A DNA stretch of 36,394 bases from a virus, in IMG/VR virus record IMGVR_UViG_3300048033_000210, positions 1-36,394 of that record; one strand, 5' to 3'. Within the stretch, counting starts at the first letter, position 1; every line of letters begins with the position of its first letter. Shown here piece after piece: positions 28,166 through 36,394 of this stretch. Both the position numbers and the translations under genes were made by a program. A model generated the notes under the pieces. It saw only the letters and a list, made by a program, of their open reading frames with translations. It was not told the origin of the DNA and searched no databases.

Positions 28166-28571
28166 CATTGATAACTTAAACGAATACATCAAAAAGGTGC
28201 GTGACGTTCCCTTCCAATGGCATGTCAATGATTGTTTTACTTTTACCAATAATGCATTTCATGCGATGTATGGCGAAGGTTGGGCAGATGATTGGGTTGG
28301 TAAGTATACAAAAAATGGGCTGTACTTAAAGCGCGATGAATTGCGGAAAGCATTTGGCGCACAAACTCTTGAACAGGCTATAGATGAAAAGCTGCAAAGG
28401 TATGACGGCATTCCACCAAGGGGCGCACTTGTATCAACAGATAAAACGCGCAGATGGGTTATAGGTCAGGCTTTAGGGATTGCTGTAGGCGCAAAAGCTA
28501 TATTTTTAGGCGAAACTGGTGTAGTTTCTGTTTATATTGAAGACATCAAAAATGCATGGGTCAAAGCATGA
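28152..28571 (+). CDS. NlpC/P60-like tail protein (lambda gpK position)
   Basis: 139 aa. The start of the domain, VPFQWHVNDCFTFTNNAFHA, places a cysteine (about residue 25) in the ndC-xxF context of the DUF6950/NlpC-P60 peptidase-like families, with a later GIPPRGALVSTDKTRRWVIG segment where a catalytic His is usually expected but is not clear. In lambda gpK an NlpC/P60 domain sits between gpL and gpI and is thought to help penetrate peptidoglycan. Here a gpI-like gene is absent, and the gpJ-like gene follows directly, overlapping by 4 bases. Confidence 0.75.
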   Translation: MTHPNIDNLNEYIKKVRDVPFQWHVNDCFTFTNNAFHAMYGEGWADDWVGKYTKNGLYLKRDELRKAFGAQTLEQAIDEKLQRYDGIPPRGALVSTDKTRRWVIGQALGIAVGAKAIFLGETGVVSVYIEDIKNAWVKA

Positions 28572-31500
28572 AGTATCGTTTGGGAGATTTAACCGTTAAT
28601 CACTGGAATGATTGGGATCGTGTACCGCGTGATCCATTTATCATTTTTGGCGGGAATATACTTGCCGCACCTACTGTTGGACAAATTATTTTTGCTTCTG
28701 TAGTCAGCACTATAGCCGTTACCGCAGTTACTTCATGGGCATTAAATGCACTTGCTCCTACTCCTGACTTTAGCAGCACTATGGCGGGTAGTCGCGGTTT
28801 GCTCACAAACACCCGTGATGCGGCAGCACCGCAACAAGTAGTATACGGTCAGATCAGGAAGGGTGGCATTGTCACCTACTTAGAAAGCACTGGCGATACA
28901 AACCAATATTTGCATCAGATTATTTGCGTTGCGGGTCACGAAATAAACAGCTTTGAAAACTTCTATATCAATGACGAAATTATTGCCCGTGATGCCAATG
29001 ACTATGTGACGACATCTAAGTGGGTTGGCTCAGATAGTAATAGCAAAATCTTAATCAAAGAATTTACGGGTGCGCCAAACCAGAATATTTACACTACTCT
29101 AAACGCTCTATCTAATGGCCCAGAATGGCAAAACAAGCAAACTGGCGATGACACCAATTTCAGAGGTCAAGGCATTGCTTGCGTATATGTGCGTATGGAA
29201 TATGACCAAGATGTTTTTGCTGAAGGTATTCCTCTTTTCACCTTCGATATAAAAGGCAAAAAGATATACAATTACTACAATGGTCAGACGGAATACAGCA
29301 ACAACGCGGCCAATGTTATTGCCGATTATATCACATCGAAATATGGCCTTGATGACAGTGGCAAAATTGATAGCACAAGTTTTACGGCAGCGGCCAATAC
29401 TTCAAGGGAATTAGTTGATAAATACTATGCAGTATCTAACCCACCGCAAGAGGAACGCTATCACATTGATGCTGTATTTGACCTAAGCAGAACGCCATCA
29501 TCCATTCTGTCAGACATGATGACCGCTTGCGCTGGCACATTGTTCTGGGGCCAAGGTGCGTGGCGGCTGGTAGTGGGCGAATATACATCACCTGTCAAAA
29601 CGCTAACCTTAGATGACTTTAGATCAGGCATTACGCTTGAAACGAAGCACAGTCGAAGGGATACGTTTAACACGGTCAGGGGTACGTTTATTGATGCGGA
29701 ACAAGACTACATCACGACGAACTACCCTGAGAAAAAAGAAACTACATTTATCACAGAAGATAACGGGCTAGAACAGGCGTTAGAACTTGATTTGCCATGC
29801 ACCACTTCTAAATGGGCAGCGCAGCGTTTGGCCAAGATGACATTGTTCCGTGCGCGTGAGCAAATGACAATCAACGCTGATTTTGGCATGGCCGCATTTG
29901 AAGTTCAGGTGGGTGAAATCGTATCCATTACAAATGAAAGATATGGATGGAGCGCAAAGGATTTCGAGGTTGTTGGATGGAAGCTGACAAACGATAGTGA
30001 TGCGGGTGATTTGCGGATTAACTTAACGCTGCGCGAAACATCATCTACGGCCTTCGCTTGGGATGGTGATGCGGAAGACATCATTAGCAATGATAGTAAT
30101 GTTACGAACCCAAGTTCAAACATCACTCCATCTAGCGTTACTGTAACTGATGCGGGTGAGGTTCAGAGTGACGGCACATTTGTTGCGCAGCTAGATGTAG
30201 GTTGGACGGCTGGTACGAACTCATTCGTCTTAAACTACGAAGTTCAGTGGCGTTTGACGGGTACATCATCATACAACACAACAATAACAACAGGTAATTC
30301 CATTGTTATTGGGCCAGTTCAATCTGGGGATCAGTATGAAATAAGGGTTAGGGCATATACATCAACTGGCCGATTTAGCCCCTATGTGAGCGCATCCGTT
30401 CATACTGTTGGCGGTGATACAATCGCACCTTCGCCTATAACAAACCTAAACAAAACTGGCGGCCCTAAAAGTGTGACGCTAGATTGGGATGCGCCAACAA
30501 CGCAAGTTGGCGGTGGAGACTTGTACGATTTGCGTGGGTACTACATTTATCGCAACACATCGAATACCCAGCCATCCAGTGCATTTGCGTTTGTATCGGC
30601 TGATAAATTCGTTGATGGCGGGCTGGCTGAAAACACAACATATTACTATTGGGTAGAGGCAATCGACCAATCAACGCCAGCTAACGTAAGTACGGCAGTT
30701 GCTAGTGGTGCGGTCACAACAGATGCAGCGGTAAGCGTTCCCGCCCAAGTTGACACCAAAGTCTACAGCGGAGTTTTGTATTATACGACAATCCAAGCAA
30801 CTGCACCTTCAGCCCCAACCGCATCTAACTTTACATTTGATGTATCAACCAAAACGTTCACAACTCGAGAAACGGGATGGAGCCACAGTCAAACAACTGT
30901 TGACTACACATCACTGGCGAAAAAGGAATGGACTGTTACTTATACGGTTACGGTAAACACGAATAACACTGTTGGTAGCATTGTGTTTGGCACTGTTAAT
31001 GGTGCCTTCCAGATCACAGACACTATCGAAAGCGATGTGTTTACATCTGGTTCTACTGGTTGGCGTATAAGTAAAGACGGCACCGCTGAATTTGACGCGG
31101 CAGTTATACGAGGCCAGTTAGAGGCTGACCATATTAAAATTGACAATATTACGATTGACACAAACGCAAGTGATGAGCTTGTCATTAGGCAATCTGGCGT
31201 TAATACAAATGAAATTGCACTTAATGCCGTTACAAAAACCGCATATGCGAACGTCTCTACGTCTTATTATTATGATCACGCTACATATGGCGGCAGTAAC
31301 TCTGGCTCAAATTTACCTATATCAGTGACCGCTACGAGAACAGGTGCGCGAGCAATAGTAAGGTTTGTATTTAAAACAACCATTTTCACAAATTGGACGG
31401 GTGGACTTACTGGCGGCGGAACAGGCACAAGAACGGACACCGCGGGGATTGACTATCAGTTTGCTATTAGAAAAATAATCAATGGGACGCCATCTATCTT

Positions 31501-31687
31501 TAGCTTTATTCCTTTAAGTTTCTTCCACAGAGGCATGTCAACCTATGTGAACACCTATGAATTTGAAGATGTATTGACGGGAACTGTCGTTTACCAGCCA
31601 TACATTGCATCATTCAATGTTCATAACGGCGCAAGTCACTTAGTTCTACGCGATCAAATATGTCAGGTTCTAGAGGTCAAGCGATGA
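28568..31687 (+). CDS. Tail tip/host specificity protein (lambda gpJ-like)
   Basis: 1039 aa from ATG 28568 (ATGA overlap; a start at 28556 is possible). Residues about 30-60 form a Gly/Ala/Val-rich hydrophobic stretch, as in gpJ tip-plug regions, followed by AAAPQQVVYGQIRKGGIVTY. Two fibronectin type III domains lie at about 520-615 and 622-720. The C-terminus contains GWRISKDGTAEFDAAVIRGQ, a conserved piece before the final receptor-contact domain. It forms the central tail fibre and probably decides host range. The stop overlaps the next start by 4 bases. Confidence 0.9.
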   Translation: MKYRLGDLTVNHWNDWDRVPRDPFIIFGGNILAAPTVGQIIFASVVSTIAVTAVTSWALNALAPTPDFSSTMAGSRGLLTNTRDAAAPQQVVYGQIRKGGIVTYLESTGDTNQYLHQIICVAGHEINSFENFYINDEIIARDANDYVTTSKWVGSDSNSKILIKEFTGAPNQNIYTTLNALSNGPEWQNKQTGDDTNFRGQGIACVYVRMEYDQDVFAEGIPLFTFDIKGKKIYNYYNGQTEYSNNAANVIADYITSKYGLDDSGKIDSTSFTAAANTSRELVDKYYAVSNPPQEERYHIDAVFDLSRTPSSILSDMMTACAGTLFWGQGAWRLVVGEYTSPVKTLTLDDFRSGITLETKHSRRDTFNTVRGTFIDAEQDYITTNYPEKKETTFITEDNGLEQALELDLPCTTSKWAAQRLAKMTLFRAREQMTINADFGMAAFEVQVGEIVSITNERYGWSAKDFEVVGWKLTNDSDAGDLRINLTLRETSSTAFAWDGDAEDIISNDSNVTNPSSNITPSSVTVTDAGEVQSDGTFVAQLDVGWTAGTNSFVLNYEVQWRLTGTSSYNTTITTGNSIVIGPVQSGDQYEIRVRAYTSTGRFSPYVSASVHTVGGDTIAPSPITNLNKTGGPKSVTLDWDAPTTQVGGGDLYDLRGYYIYRNTSNTQPSSAFAFVSADKFVDGGLAENTTYYYWVEAIDQSTPANVSTAVASGAVTTDAAVSVPAQVDTKVYSGVLYYTTIQATAPSAPTASNFTFDVSTKTFTTRETGWSHSQTTVDYTSLAKKEWTVTYTVTVNTNNTVGSIVFGTVNGAFQITDTIESDVFTSGSTGWRISKDGTAEFDAAVIRGQLEADHIKIDNITIDTNASDELVIRQSGVNTNEIALNAVTKTAYANVSTSYYYDHATYGGSNSGSNLPISVTATRTGARAIVRFVFKTTIFTNWTGGLTGGGTGTRTDTAGIDYQFAIRKIINGTPSIFSFIPLSFFHRGMSTYVNTYEFEDVLTGTVVYQPYIASFNVHNGASHLVLRDQICQVLEVKR

Positions 31688-32070
31688 AGTCTATCGTCAT
31701 ATACAACGTCGAAACAGGCATGATCCGTCAATCTATGGCGATTGATGAAGAATTAATTAGCGCAAACCTACAAGACGGCGAAGCATACATTGAAGGCACG
31801 GCAGGGCCACATGAAACGCATGTGGTCAATGGTGAAATTGTCGATGGGTACGCGGATCAACGTGAACAAGATGCCATAGATCAGGCATGGATAGACTTTC
31901 GTGAATATCGCAACATCCTACTTTCTGAATGTGATTGGACGCAAGCTGCCGATAGCCCGTTGAATGACACAAAAAAAGCAGAATGGGCGACCTATCGTCA
32001 ACAGCTACGGGATTTGCCATCAGGCACAAGTGATCCCACAACCCCGACTTGGCCAACTAAACCAACCTAA
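31684..32070 (+). CDS. Tail fibre assembly chaperone-like protein
   Basis: 128 aa from ATG 31684 (ATGA overlap). The C-terminal half, WIDFREYRNILLSECDWTQA then DSPLNDTKKAEWATYRQQLR, is the phage tail assembly chaperone signature (Phage_tail_APC): an R-x-x-LL-x-x-CDW-T motif followed by WxxYRQ-LRD. It helps fold or attach fibres and follows the gpJ-like gene. The N-terminal 60 residues are an unspecific beta-rich domain. It is the last gene before a gap with a promoter. Confidence 0.8.
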   Translation: MKSIVIYNVETGMIRQSMAIDEELISANLQDGEAYIEGTAGPHETHVVNGEIVDGYADQREQDAIDQAWIDFREYRNILLSECDWTQAADSPLNDTKKAEWATYRQQLRDLPSGTSDPTTPTWPTKPT

Positions 32071-32073
32071 CCT

Positions 32074-32121
32074 TTGCAAACACCTTAAAATGCGCTAGAA
32101 TGCGCTTGCATATGCTAAAAT
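32074..32121 (+). promoter_or_regulatory. Promoter(s) for tail-fibre genes
   Basis: TTGCAA (32074-32079) followed after 16 nt by TAGAAT (32096-32101) forms a sigma70-like promoter. A second possible -10 with TG extension, TGC TAAAAT, lies at 32113-32121. Both are in the 66-bp gap before the fibre-region gene at 32137. Confidence 0.5.
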
Positions 32122-32136
32122 ATCTGGAGTTCCAAA

Positions 32137-32574
32137 ATGGCAACATTTAACAAGATCAACGATTTCGTTGTGAACGCAGTGCATAACATGGATTTGGAAA
32201 GCGACCAGATCGTTGTAGCACTATCTAACACTGCCCCATCAGCCGAAGCCACAGACCCGACAACAGACGGGAATGGCATCTTGGGCAATGTAACTGAAGT
32301 TTCGTACACGAATTGCTCTACACGCAACGTGACAACAACATCATCAACACAAACAAGCGGCACATATAAGCTGGTATTGACTGACATTACGCTGACTGCA
32401 TCAGGCGGCGATGTTGGGCCATTCCGCTACGTTTACATCTACAATGACACAGTAGCGACCCCAGCCGACCCATTGATTGGGTATTATGACTATGGCTTGT
32501 CACTTACACTGAATGATGGTGATAGCTTTACCTTGGATTTCTCAGCCACAGACGGCGTTATTCAAGTATCATAA
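32137..32574 (+). CDS. Phage structural protein, fibre region
   Basis: 145 aa; GGAG 7 nt before ATG 32137, in the same 16-nt context as the tail-tube gene. Starts MATFNKINDFVVNAVHNMDL; it is Thr-, Asp- and Ser-rich with alternating strands, and has DVGPFRYVYIYNDTVA. I recall proteins of this style beside tail-fibre genes in marine phages. It is probably a small virion component or fibre adaptor. No enzymatic motif. Confidence 0.7.
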   Translation: MATFNKINDFVVNAVHNMDLESDQIVVALSNTAPSAEATDPTTDGNGILGNVTEVSYTNCSTRNVTTTSSTQTSGTYKLVLTDITLTASGGDVGPFRYVYIYNDTVATPADPLIGYYDYGLSLTLNDGDSFTLDFSATDGVIQVS

Positions 32575-32595
32575 AATTTAGAGAGGTTGCATTAG

Positions 32596-33459
32596 ATGGC
32601 TACTTTTAACAATGGCGAAAGCCTATCGTCGGTTCGCACCAAGATTAATGATGCTATCGACAAGGTAGATGGCAATGCAGCCTTTTCTAACGACATATCT
32701 GTTTCTGGCAATATCACGGTCACTGGCACTGTAGACGGGCGTGATGTAGCCGCTGATGGCACTAAGCTGGATGGCATCGAGGCATCAGCTACAGCCGATC
32801 AAACAGGCGCAGAAATAAAGGCACTCTATGAGGCCGAAGCAGACACAAATGCATTCACTGATGCAGAGCAGACGAAACTGTCAGGCATCGAGGCATCAGC
32901 GGATGTAACCGATACAACCAACGTAACTGCCGCTGGCGCACTGATGGACAGTGAGTTGACCAGTGAGGCATCTGTTAAGGCATTAGACCAAGGCGTAGCA
33001 ACGACTGACAGCCCAACCTTTGCGGGGCTTACGACTACGGCTAATGTATCCTTCGGCGACAACGACAAAGCCATCTTCGGTGCTGGGTCTGATTTGCAGA
33101 TTTACCATGATGGAGCCGCTGGTAGCAGTCATATTACAGAGACTGGTTCCGACAGTCTTTACGTTCGTGCTGAGAATTTATTTTTGCAGAACACAGGTGG
33201 GGCAACTTATCTGCAAGCCATATCTGGTGGCGAAACACAGTTGCGCTATAATAATTCCCCCAAACTCGCCACCACCAGCACAGGTGTAGAAATCACTGGG
33301 ACACTAAGCGCAACCACAGTGGACTTCGGCGATTGGACAATCACAGAAAGCGGCGGTTCCCTTTATTTCGCCACAGGCGGCACAAACAAGATGAAACTGG
33401 ACGCATCTGGCAACTTGGATGTTGTCGGCAGCGTAAATGCAAACGCAACCATTAGCTAA
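32596..33459 (+). CDS. Tail fibre protein with repeated KLDGIEASA-type motifs
   Basis: 287 aa; GAGG stands about 10 nt before ATG 32596. The middle has two related repeats, KLDGIEASATADQTGAEIK and KLSGIEASADVTDTTNVTAA, common in long trimeric phage fibres. The second half has NDKAIFGAGSDLQIYHDGAA and a C-terminal FATGGTNKMKLDASGNLDVV that resemble fibre shaft and knob segments. It would form part of a trimeric fibre. A longer fibre gene follows after 15 nt. Confidence 0.85.
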   Translation: MATFNNGESLSSVRTKINDAIDKVDGNAAFSNDISVSGNITVTGTVDGRDVAADGTKLDGIEASATADQTGAEIKALYEAEADTNAFTDAEQTKLSGIEASADVTDTTNVTAAGALMDSELTSEASVKALDQGVATTDSPTFAGLTTTANVSFGDNDKAIFGAGSDLQIYHDGAAGSSHITETGSDSLYVRAENLFLQNTGGATYLQAISGGETQLRYNNSPKLATTSTGVEITGTLSATTVDFGDWTITESGGSLYFATGGTNKMKLDASGNLDVVGSVNANATIS

Positions 33460-33474
33460 TAGGAGTATCCGAAG

Positions 33475-35763
33475 ATGGCTATTAAGATTGCAGGGACAGA
33501 GGTTATCAATGATAACAAGGAACTCGTTCTTGCCAAACTCACAGAAATAGATGCGTCAATCGCAGACACAGCCGTAGACATCTTTGTGTACGACACCCGC
33601 AAGGACAGCGATGGCGGTGCATGGCGTAAGCGCACACAGCATACCTCATGGTACAATGAGACACTGAACACTAGCACCCGTGGTAGCCGTAAGGAGTTCC
33701 CTGCGGTGGCTGTGATTGTGGTCGATAATGCAAACAAAAGGCTCACTATCTACGATGGTGATGACCCTGACATGCCTATGTGGATGATATTCACAGGTGA
33801 TGGAACAAGTACATTTGATGGCACAGACAAATTTTTGAATGCCACTTCATACGATTATACTTGTTGTTCTGCGGTAAATGGCGTGGTTTGTATGGGTTCG
33901 TATAGAGGATCAGAAAACAATAACTATGACTATGGCCTAAGTGTTATTTCCTTTGTAGACGATACTGCCGCCCGTTGGTTGAACAACAAGGTAAAAGAGT
34001 GGCCTCACGGAATTGGTAAACGTGAAAGCGCACTTACATTTTCTCCAGATGATAATTCTCGAAGCCTTGTTTCAGGTATGGTCAACGATGTAGCCATGAC
34101 CGTTCTGCCCAACGCCCCGATTGATGCTGCTACAGGATTGCCTGTGCCGACGATTGCGGTGGCGACTGATGGTGGGGTTTCTGTTATCAAGGATGATGGG
34201 ACTGTTGTTGATATTAGCTATCCCACTGCAACGCAAAGCATATCTTTTAACGCAGACAGGCTGTTTATGCACCCTAGTGCGAGTGCCGTTAGTTTTGGGT
34301 CGCTTCCCAGTTCCGATGTTACAATGACATCTTGGAGAGATGGATACTATTCAGCAGCAAGTGTACCCGCAGTTATCTCAAGCGCAGGGACGTTAAAAAG
34401 CGATGTAACTCACGGTGTTGTAGTAACATCAGCGGGGGTAACTTTTCTTGACGAAGACGTACAAACACCCTCTAACGGTATGGTCGCCTACACCACAAGT
34501 GATTATGCCACAGGCTGGATGAACGGCGACATCAAACTCGCCACCTTGTCCGACACCGATGATACTGACGTTACTGGCGCAGAGTTGGTGACGAATGGTC
34601 AATCACCAATATCATCTACAAGTGGCTGGTCTACTATTTACAGCAATTCTACGCTTTCTATCAATAGTGATAGACTGAGAGCAACAGCTAGTGGGTCTGG
34701 GGCTTATGGTTTTAGCCGATCAATATCTTTAGATACTTCAAAGAAGTATACGTTAACAGTTACAATAGATGTAGACGATGCGAGTGGTGGTTTTGGAAAC
34801 TTTAGAATTGCTACTAATTCTAGTTTAAGCTCTGGAGATACTACCATTGCTAATAGCTCTGGCACTTATAGTTACACCTTCACCCCCTCTGCATCAACGA
34901 TGTACGTTGGTATGAATGATACAGCAGATGATAGCTCTAACTTTTTAGAACTTGTTAATCTATCAGTACGCCTAGCCGAAGAAGACCGCAGTGTGAACGG
35001 CAACGGTCTACAAGTGTTCGGCACTGTGACCAAAAACCCTGTGGCTACTGGTGCGGATTTGGTGGCGTATAGTGGGTTTAGTAACAGTAACTATTTGGAA
35101 CAGCCTTATAATAGTGATTTACCGTCAGGTGCATCCGATCCTTTCGCTGTGATAATGTGGTTCAAAGTTGCATCTGTAAGTGCTACGCAGGTACTGCTTC
35201 AATTTGGCACTAATGCAACTGGCGAACTTCGTCAGTTTAACCTGAATGCCACAGGGAACCCGTATTTTGCAAGAAGCGGTCAGAATACAGGCAATTCAAG
35301 AGAGTGTGAGGATGATGTCTGGCACCATTGGGCTACAGTGCATGATGGCAATAAAAATATCAGTATTTATATCGACGGTCAGCATATACACACAACAAAT
35401 ATGACTGTGTTTACTGATCCTTCTACAGATGAGCCTCTATATATAGCCAATGACCACGATGGGGGAAATGCATTTACAGGCTCCCTAGCCCTACTACGCA
35501 TCTCAGGCACAGCCCCATCCCCAGAACAGATCAAGAAAATCTACGAGGATGAGAAGGTGCTATTCCAAGAGAATGCCCAAGCCACGCTATACGGCGACAG
35601 TGATGCTGTAACAGCTTTGGCTTACGACGATAGCACAGAGTTGCTTCATGTAGGTACAAGCGCAGGGCGTTCAGTCTTCCAAGGATTACGACGAGTAGAC
35701 AACACAACAACCGCTGTCGGTGCTGCAATCAGTGCATCAGGGGGGCTTGTCGCAGATGAGTAA
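33475..35763 (+). CDS. Large tail fibre protein with CBM-like and LamG domains
   Basis: 762 aa; GGAG before ATG 33475. The N-terminal VDIFVYDTRKDSDGGAWRKR motif, with RTQHTSWYNETL, is common in marine phage fibres, followed by a beta-propeller-like stretch. Residues about 368-505 look like a carbohydrate-binding jelly roll (SGWSTIYSNSTLSINSDRLR). Residues about 528-688 form a LamG/concanavalin-like domain, with DDVWHHWATVHDGNKNISIY and YIDGQHIHTT. These parts probably bind surface polysaccharide on the host. The stop overlaps the HNH start by 8 nt. Confidence 0.88.
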   Translation: MAIKIAGTEVINDNKELVLAKLTEIDASIADTAVDIFVYDTRKDSDGGAWRKRTQHTSWYNETLNTSTRGSRKEFPAVAVIVVDNANKRLTIYDGDDPDMPMWMIFTGDGTSTFDGTDKFLNATSYDYTCCSAVNGVVCMGSYRGSENNNYDYGLSVISFVDDTAARWLNNKVKEWPHGIGKRESALTFSPDDNSRSLVSGMVNDVAMTVLPNAPIDAATGLPVPTIAVATDGGVSVIKDDGTVVDISYPTATQSISFNADRLFMHPSASAVSFGSLPSSDVTMTSWRDGYYSAASVPAVISSAGTLKSDVTHGVVVTSAGVTFLDEDVQTPSNGMVAYTTSDYATGWMNGDIKLATLSDTDDTDVTGAELVTNGQSPISSTSGWSTIYSNSTLSINSDRLRATASGSGAYGFSRSISLDTSKKYTLTVTIDVDDASGGFGNFRIATNSSLSSGDTTIANSSGTYSYTFTPSASTMYVGMNDTADDSSNFLELVNLSVRLAEEDRSVNGNGLQVFGTVTKNPVATGADLVAYSGFSNSNYLEQPYNSDLPSGASDPFAVIMWFKVASVSATQVLLQFGTNATGELRQFNLNATGNPYFARSGQNTGNSRECEDDVWHHWATVHDGNKNISIYIDGQHIHTTNMTVFTDPSTDEPLYIANDHDGGNAFTGSLALLRISGTAPSPEQIKKIYEDEKVLFQENAQATLYGDSDAVTALAYDDSTELLHVGTSAGRSVFQGLRRVDNTTTAVGAAISASGGLVADE

Positions 35764-36289
35764 ACCAATGGACATAACCAACCGTGTGTATGGTCGTTTA
35801 ACGGCAATTAAGCATTTAGGTAAAAACGCATCAGGCCGCCATCACTGGCTATGCAAGTGTGAGTGCGGTAACGAAACAACTGCTGTTACGGCAGAGTTGA
35901 ACCGTGGCAAGGTTACTTCCTGTGGTTGCTATGCAAGTGAACAGTCTTCACAACGTCTATCTCAGCGCAATACAAAGCATGGCTATGCAAACGACAAAGA
36001 GGTTCGTGCTGAATACTTTGCTTGGCGTGATATGAAGCAACGCTGCCAATGGGAAGCGCACCCGCAGTATAAAGATTGGGGTGGCCGTGGCATCAAAGTG
36101 TGTAAACAGTGGCAGGATGACTTTGCTCAATTTCTTGCTGATGTAGGGCGAAAGCCAGACCCATCGTTATCATTAGATCGCATTGATAATGACGGTGATT
36201 ACACACCAGATAATGTTCGGTGGGCTGATCGCTACACTCAATCTAACAATAGACGCTGTAGTCTAAGCAAAGAAGGGATAGCAGCATGA
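35756..36289 (+). CDS. HNH homing-type endonuclease
   Basis: 177 aa from ATG 35756. An N-terminal zinc-binding segment (DITNRVYGRLTAIKH then CKCECG and a SCGC motif) is followed by a C-terminal HNH part with DWGGRGIKVCKQW and SLDRIDNDGDYTPDNVRWA, the classic D-R-ID-NDG-Y-P-NVRW signature of phage HNH homing enzymes. The gene is embedded in the tail-fibre operon with coupled stop/start at both ends (8-nt and 4-nt overlaps), unusual for an independent invader. It could promote replacement of nearby fibre genes in co-infecting phages. Confidence 0.88.
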   Translation: MSKPMDITNRVYGRLTAIKHLGKNASGRHHWLCKCECGNETTAVTAELNRGKVTSCGCYASEQSSQRLSQRNTKHGYANDKEVRAEYFAWRDMKQRCQWEAHPQYKDWGGRGIKVCKQWQDDFAQFLADVGRKPDPSLSLDRIDNDGDYTPDNVRWADRYTQSNNRRCSLSKEGIAA

Positions 36290-36394
36290 CAGTCAACGTA
36301 TCTAAGCCAGCCATTAACGTAAGAGAAAAGCTGGCAGAACTAGACAAACCCACAGGTATAGCTGGCGAGGCTATGCTCCGTGCTGAGACACCAC
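36286..36394 (+). CDS. Tail fibre/receptor-binding-type protein, N-terminal part (continues at base 1)
   Basis: ATG 36286 overlaps the HNH stop (ATGA) and opens MTVNVSKPAINVREKLAELD. The frame runs to the window end and, through the 59-bp terminal overlap, is continuous with the frame at base 2, giving a 405-aa protein. The Lys/Glu-rich first 25 residues probably form the attachment helix to the virion. Confidence 0.85.
   Translation, partial: MTVNVSKPAINVREKLAELDKPTGIAGEAMLRAETP
36336..36394 (+). repeat. Terminal direct repeat, right copy
   Basis: Copy of bases 1-59 with one silent difference at 36378. It lies in the coding region of the tail-fibre gene and keeps its frame when joined to the left end. 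Confidence 0.9.

Noticed and set aside
1-36394. Integrase, tRNA genes, CRISPR array or insertion sequence
   Set aside because: None recognised by motif on either strand; no transposase, no regular spacer-repeat array and no tRNA-like sequence noticed.

Overview
The window is a nearly complete tailed-phage genome with the lambda/HK97-type siphovirus plan. The first 59 bases recur as the last 59 with a single difference, and one tail-protein gene runs off the right end and continues at the left end. The molecule is therefore circular or circularly permuted, with a unit length of about 36,335 bp. I see no integrase, DNA polymerase, RNA polymerase, tRNA or CRISPR array. The tail-fibre sequence styles resemble those of phages of marine Alphaproteobacteria, especially Rhodobacterales-like hosts. 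That host guess is inference from recalled protein styles, not a database result.

Layout. (1) 1-3894: end of the tail-fibre block, including a 616-aa protein built from about 23 short repeats. (2) 3902-6382: lysis cassette with membrane proteins, two holin-like proteins, a T7-lysozyme-type amidase with a hydrophobic C-terminal tail, and an overlapping inner/outer spanin pair. (3) 6379-8957, minus strand: small accessory/early genes (HNH nuclease, helix-turn-helix protein, zinc-ribbon protein, ParB-like protein, 29-aa membrane microprotein) plus a 111-bp structured inverted-repeat element. (4) 8958-9084: divergent control region with two promoters and three copies of a 7-bp motif placed on them. 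(5) 9085-14602: ribbon-helix-helix regulator, PD-(D/E)XK resolvase-like nuclease, RecE-like exonuclease, SSB-like protein, HNH protein and an 869-aa primase-helicase. (6) 14603-14929: non-coding, full of GTAACC/GGTTAC repeats, the best replication-origin candidate. (7) 14930-16598: small genes and a basic gpZ-like protein. (8) 16617-23388: packaging and head genes (TerS, TerL, gpW-like, portal, protease-capsid fusion). (9) 23436-32070: connector and tail genes in lambda order, including a programmed -1 frameshift in the tail chaperone, ending with the gpJ-like tip protein and a fibre chaperone. (10) 32074-36394: promoter, tail-fibre proteins, an HNH nuclease, and the start of the gene that closes the circle.

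How it works together. The divergent region probably sets the leftward accessory genes against the rightward replication genes. With no polymerase of its own, the phage would recruit the host replisome through its primase-helicase and SSB-like protein, possibly at the repeat-rich region after the helicase gene, and process concatemers with its two nucleases. The late genes are tightly coupled, with start and stop codons repeatedly overlapping by 1 or 4 bases. The less ordinary items are the iteron-like region, the structured element at 7023-7133, the motif triad in the divergent promoters, the multi-domain protease-capsid polyprotein and the repeat protein. No defence system or wholly new system is evident.
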